The notes under the pieces: model-generated | What the model was told of the DNA's origin: nothing | What the model saw: the letters and a program-made list of their open reading frames with translations, nothing else | Databases searched by the model: none | Translations under genes and position numbers: made by a program | Assembly (NCBI GenBank): GCA_028278035.1 | Contig: JANQFC010000026.1 | Coordinates: 82,327-146,326, forward strand | Direction of reading: 5' to 3' | Length of the DNA stretch: 64,000 bases | DNA from: Chlamydiales bacterium | GTDB lineage: Bacteria; Chlamydiota; Chlamydiia; Chlamydiales; SM23-39 | Shown here: one piece after another, positions 61,518 through 64,000 of the stretch | How the letters are laid out: each line of letters opens with the position of its first letter | Numbering within the stretch: position 1 is the first letter of the stretch

Positions 61518-62714
61518 ATGAAAAACTTTATTAAAATATTAGGCGGAGCTTTATTAGTAGCTGGGACATCGGTCGGAGCAGGAATGTTGGCATTGCCGGT
61601 TGTTAGCGCTATGGGAGGATTTTTTCCTTCTATTTTAATTTATGTCGTTACATGGATTGTAATGACAGCGACCGGTTTTTTGTATTTAGAGATAGCTTTA
61701 AATATGCCGAAGGATTCGAATATTATTTCCATGGCAGAAAAATATTTAGGAAAAACCGGAAAGGTTTTTTCTTGGATAGTGTATATCTTTTTATTTTACT
61801 GTCTGTCTATTGCTTACATTTCAGGTGGGGCCGGTTTAATACAAAGTGTTTTTTCAAATCTTTCATTAAATGTAGCTGCCTTGATTTTTGTTTTGTTTTT
61901 TGGTTTTTTTGTATATCGGGGAGCCTTTTTGGTAGATAAGACTAATTTTGTTTTAATGATAGGTCTTATTGTCAGTTACTTTCTTTTTATTTTTTTAGGG
62001 ATAAAACATGTTCATGTATCTTATTTAAAGTTTGTGGATTTTAAACATGTCGTTTTTATTCTGCCGGTAGTGCTTACTTCCTTTGGGTATCAAGGAATAA
62101 TGCCTTCCTTAACATACTACATGAAAAAAGATGCTAAGAAGATAAAGACGTCTATTGTACTTGGTACTACTATTGCTTTTGGTATTTATGTTTTATGGGA
62201 ATTTTTAATAATGAGCATTATTCCGATAGAAGGTAAGTTTTCCTTGAAAGAAACCTTGATCTTGGGGAAAAATGTGATAGAACCGATGAAGTACCACACT
62301 AAAGCAAAAAATATTTATGCTATCGGTCAGTTCTTTAGCTTTTTTGCGATAACCACTTCTTTCTTGGGCGTTTCTTTAGGACTTTTTGACTTTTTAGCGG
62401 ACGGGTTCAAAATAACCAAGAAAGGCGTTCATAAATTAGCTATTGCCTTTTTGACCTTTTTACCGCCAGCTTTAATTACCTTGATAAATCCTAATTTGTT
62501 TATCACAGCTTTGAATTATGCTGGAGGAATAGGAGGAACCTTATTATTGGTTTTATTGCCTTGTTTATTGGTATATTCTGCGAGGTATGTAAAAAAAGAT
62601 GATGTGAAAAGACAGCTTTTGGGTGGAAAATCTATTTTATTTTTAATTATTCTATTTTCTTTATTTGTATTAGCAATCAAGATAATTCAAGGAGTAATTA
62701 ATATTACTGCTTGA
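61518..62714 (+). CDS. tyrP: Aromatic amino acid permease (TyrP/Mtr, HAAAP family)
   Basis: The 398-residue protein has about eleven membrane helices. It begins with the family motif GGALLVAGTSVGAGMLALPVV and contains TSFGYQGIMPSL near residue 193 and FFAITTSFLGVSLGL near 278. TyrP-type symporters import tyrosine or tryptophan with protons. Chlamydia has two similar genes (CT817, CT818). No ribosome site is obvious. The gene is followed after 55 nt by dsbA. Confidence 0.9.
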   Translation: MKNFIKILGGALLVAGTSVGAGMLALPVVSAMGGFFPSILIYVVTWIVMTATGFLYLEIALNMPKDSNIISMAEKYLGKTGKVFSWIVYIFLFYCLSIAYISGGAGLIQSVFSNLSLNVAALIFVLFFGFFVYRGAFLVDKTNFVLMIGLIVSYFLFIFLGIKHVHVSYLKFVDFKHVVFILPVVLTSFGYQGIMPSLTYYMKKDAKKIKTSIVLGTTIAFGIYVLWEFLIMSIIPIEGKFSLKETLILGKNVIEPMKYHTKAKNIYAIGQFFSFFAITTSFLGVSLGLFDFLADGFKITKKGVHKLAIAFLTFLPPALITLINPNLFITALNYAGGIGGTLLLVLLPCLLVYSARYVKKDDVKRQLLGGKSILFLIILFSLFVLAIKIIQGVINITA

Positions 62715-62769
62715 TCAATTTTTATTTTTATTATATTTATCAAATCATAAGAACCAAGTGTTAAAAAGT

Positions 62770-63390
62770 ATGAAAAAGAATATCGATAAGCTTTGGGTTA
62801 TAGCTTTAAGCTCATTTTTTGCTTTTTTACTGGTCTCTATATATTGGGTAGATTTTTCCCATCCTAAAAATATAGATATCAAGAATCAATTGTCTTTCGG
62901 CAATCCTGATGCAAAAGTGCAGGTGGTCGTGTTTGAGGATTTTAAATGTGACTACTGTAAAAAATATGCATCAGAGGATCTTATACATATTAAACAAAGA
63001 TATATCGATACTAATAAGATAGGATATACAATCATTCCAATTGCCAAGATGTGCGGATCAAAGTCTATTGCCCATGCGGTCATTGCGATGTATGAACTTA
63101 AAAAAGAAGATTTTTTTAAGTATCTTGAGTTGATATCTCAAGAAGATTTGGAAATAGATTCCAAAGGAGATTTAGTTAAATTAACCGAGAAAGTTCAGAA
63201 TTTTAATGTTACTTTATTCAATGAACTTATTCAGCAAGAGGTTTTTACTGAGTATTTAAATAAGAATTTAGCTTCCGCTAAATCCTTAATGAAAAGAGCT
63301 TTTCATCTGCCTGTAGCCTATATAAACGGAGAGATGGTAGAAGTTGATAGATTAGACTGTAAAATTCAAGAGGCACTAGAGGGATTATGA
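62770..63390 (+). CDS. dsbA: DsbA-type thiol:disulfide oxidoreductase
   Basis: The 206-residue protein has an N-terminal membrane segment (about 8-26) acting as anchor or signal and a DsbA/thioredoxin-4 domain. The active site is FEDFKCDYCKKYA near residue 60, and a cis-proline loop LPVAYING is near 183. It forms disulfides in periplasmic proteins. The ATG at 62770 is preferred to an in-frame GTG at 62758. The dsbB gene overlaps its stop (ATGA), so the redox pair is co-translated. Confidence 0.9.
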   Translation: MKKNIDKLWVIALSSFFAFLLVSIYWVDFSHPKNIDIKNQLSFGNPDAKVQVVVFEDFKCDYCKKYASEDLIHIKQRYIDTNKIGYTIIPIAKMCGSKSIAHAVIAMYELKKEDFFKYLELISQEDLEIDSKGDLVKLTEKVQNFNVTLFNELIQQEVFTEYLNKNLASAKSLMKRAFHLPVAYINGEMVEVDRLDCKIQEALEGL

Positions 63391-63797
63391 GATTTTTTCA
63401 AAGATGGGGATTATTATTTGCTTGGTTCATTTCTTTAATAGCAACTTTTGCAAGTTTATTTGCATCGGAGATATTAAATTATGAACCTTGTATGCTTTGC
63501 TGGTATCAAAGGGTTTTTATGTTTCCTTTAGTGATTATTTTAGGGATTGCTGCATATAGAAGAGATAACAAGATAGTGCCGTATGCAATGCCCTTAGCTG
63601 TTATTGGCGGACTTATTGCTATCTATCAGTTTATTTTGGCATCTATGGCGGGAGACGAGGGATGTATGAGCGGATGTCCAAAAAAAATGAAGATTTTTGG
63701 ATATCTGGATTTTTCAGCTTTAAGTTTTCTGGCTTTTTTAGGCATTGTTGTTTTTTTGTTATTTGCTAGAAAAGACAATAAGAAAAAGAAGAGCTAA
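63387..63797 (+). CDS. dsbB: Disulfide bond formation protein DsbB
   Basis: The 136-residue inner-membrane protein has four helices. EPCMLCWYQR (about residues 32-41) is the quinone-linked Cys pair and GCMSGCPKK (about 92-100) the DsbA-facing pair. It is short, like BdbC-type proteins. It re-oxidises DsbA and passes electrons to quinone. Overlap with dsbA by 4 nt supports the partnership. Disulfide cross-linked outer-membrane proteins are central to chlamydial envelopes. Confidence 0.92.
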   Translation: MRFFQRWGLLFAWFISLIATFASLFASEILNYEPCMLCWYQRVFMFPLVIILGIAAYRRDNKIVPYAMPLAVIGGLIAIYQFILASMAGDEGCMSGCPKKMKIFGYLDFSALSFLAFLGIVVFLLFARKDNKKKKS

Positions 63798-63879
63798 AAA
63801 ATAGTTAATCTATATTACTATTGATTTTATTTTATTTAATATATAAATTTATTGGTTGAAAAAATATGTAGGTGTTTTT

Positions 63880-64000
63880 ATGAATGTTTCTTTTGTTAAT
63901 AATTCCGGAGTGCCTTGCGGATTGGTCAGCGATCCCGATGTGTCTGGAAGATATGCTGTTATTTGCATAGGTGAAAATAATAACAATATATTAATCGGAA
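63880..64000 (+). CDS. Unknown gene, N-terminal part (partial)
   Basis: The frame starts at ATG 63880, behind TAGGTG, and is open to the right edge (40 codons). The start MNVSFVNNSGVPCGLVSDPD is polar, with Gly, Asn and Cys and no signal peptide. No family is recognised. It follows dsbB by 82 nt. Confidence 0.5.
   Translation, partial: MNVSFVNNSGVPCGLVSDPDVSGRYAVICIGENNNNILIG

Noticed and set aside
1..64000. CRISPR arrays, insertion sequences, integrases, rRNA genes and replication origin
   Set aside because: No regularly spaced repeats, transposase or integrase motifs, rRNA signatures or DnaA-box clusters were seen.

Overview
The window is AT-rich (roughly 30% G+C by eye), gene-dense and strand-switching. 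Its contents point to an obligate intracellular bacterium of the phylum Chlamydiota, probably an environmental lineage rather than a Chlamydia species. The main evidence is gene order. From the left, recO, a sigma54-type response regulator/kinase pair, a HAD hydrolase, truA, ispD, a SWIB protein, prfB, GNAT acetyltransferase and yebC follow the order I recall for C. trachomatis CT470 down to CT457. The order insulinase-plsB-rng-plsX-rpmF-DUF177 matches CT806-CT811, and lpxB-pcnB matches CT411-CT410. A Tlc/Npt nucleotide transporter, a chloroplast-type PlsB, a TyrP-like permease and DsbA/DsbB fit the same reading. Pyruvate:ferredoxin oxidoreductase is absent from Chlamydia and points to an anaerobic or microaerophilic relative, as known for Anoxychlamydiales. 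Other intracellular groups such as Dependentiae share single traits (Npt, ankyrin, F-box) but would not explain the synteny.

Layout. 1-4.5 kb: C-terminus of a zinc metallopeptidase, tRNA-Leu(GAG), recO, tRNA-Arg(TCG), small membrane proteins, a TauE permease, speH and hpf. 4.5-8.7 kb: an overlapping four-gene operon of an HSDR_N-type nuclease-fold protein, two Maf/MptE-like (DUF115) proteins and a MORN/YwqK-like protein. 8.8-12.4 kb: sigma54 two-component pair, an M15-type lipoprotein and tRNA-Leu(CAA). 12.4-17.8 kb: nifJ, a frameshifted ankyrin gene and unknown small proteins. 17.8-25.2 kb: nucleotide transporter with a hairpin over its start, two membrane sulfatase-fold enzymes and a signal-peptide-bearing thioredoxin reductase-thioredoxin fusion. 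25.2-32 kb: the Chlamydia-like HAD-truA-ispD-SWIB-prfB-GNAT-GNAT-SprT-yebC block, including the prfB +1 frameshift site. 32-40.5 kb: DMT transporter, NamZ-like muramidase, a CDP-alcohol transferase/VTT/flavoprotein operon, then gnd-zwf-pgl.

40.5-49.5 kb is an accessory region around nrdAB. It holds an F-box protein with a broken tail, a displaced 136-bp copy of the nrdB 3' end, three copies (one damaged, one partial) of a two-gene small-membrane-protein cassette, a mitochondrial-carrier-like protein and an ankyrin-like protein. nrdA is preceded by two well-spaced NrdR boxes. 49.5-59.3 kb is housekeeping envelope, RNA and lipid metabolism (M16 protease, plsB, rng, plsX, rpmF, DUF177, lpxB, pcnB). 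59.5-61.4 kb encodes three lineage-specific proteins, two of them tandem paralogues. The right end carries an aromatic amino acid permease, dsbA, dsbB and the start of an unknown gene.

How the genes work together: nifJ and the oxidative pentose phosphate genes supply reducing power, while Npt, the DMT transporter and the TyrP-like permease would import host metabolites. LpxB, PlsX/PlsB, two sulfatase-fold transferases and NamZ serve the Gram-negative envelope. TrxB-Trx, DsbA and DsbB handle disulfide chemistry outside the cytoplasm. F-box, ankyrin, mitochondrial-carrier and bilobed hydrophobic (Inc-like) proteins are candidate host-interaction factors. Every assignment comes from reading motifs and gene order; no database search was run, and CT locus numbers are from memory.
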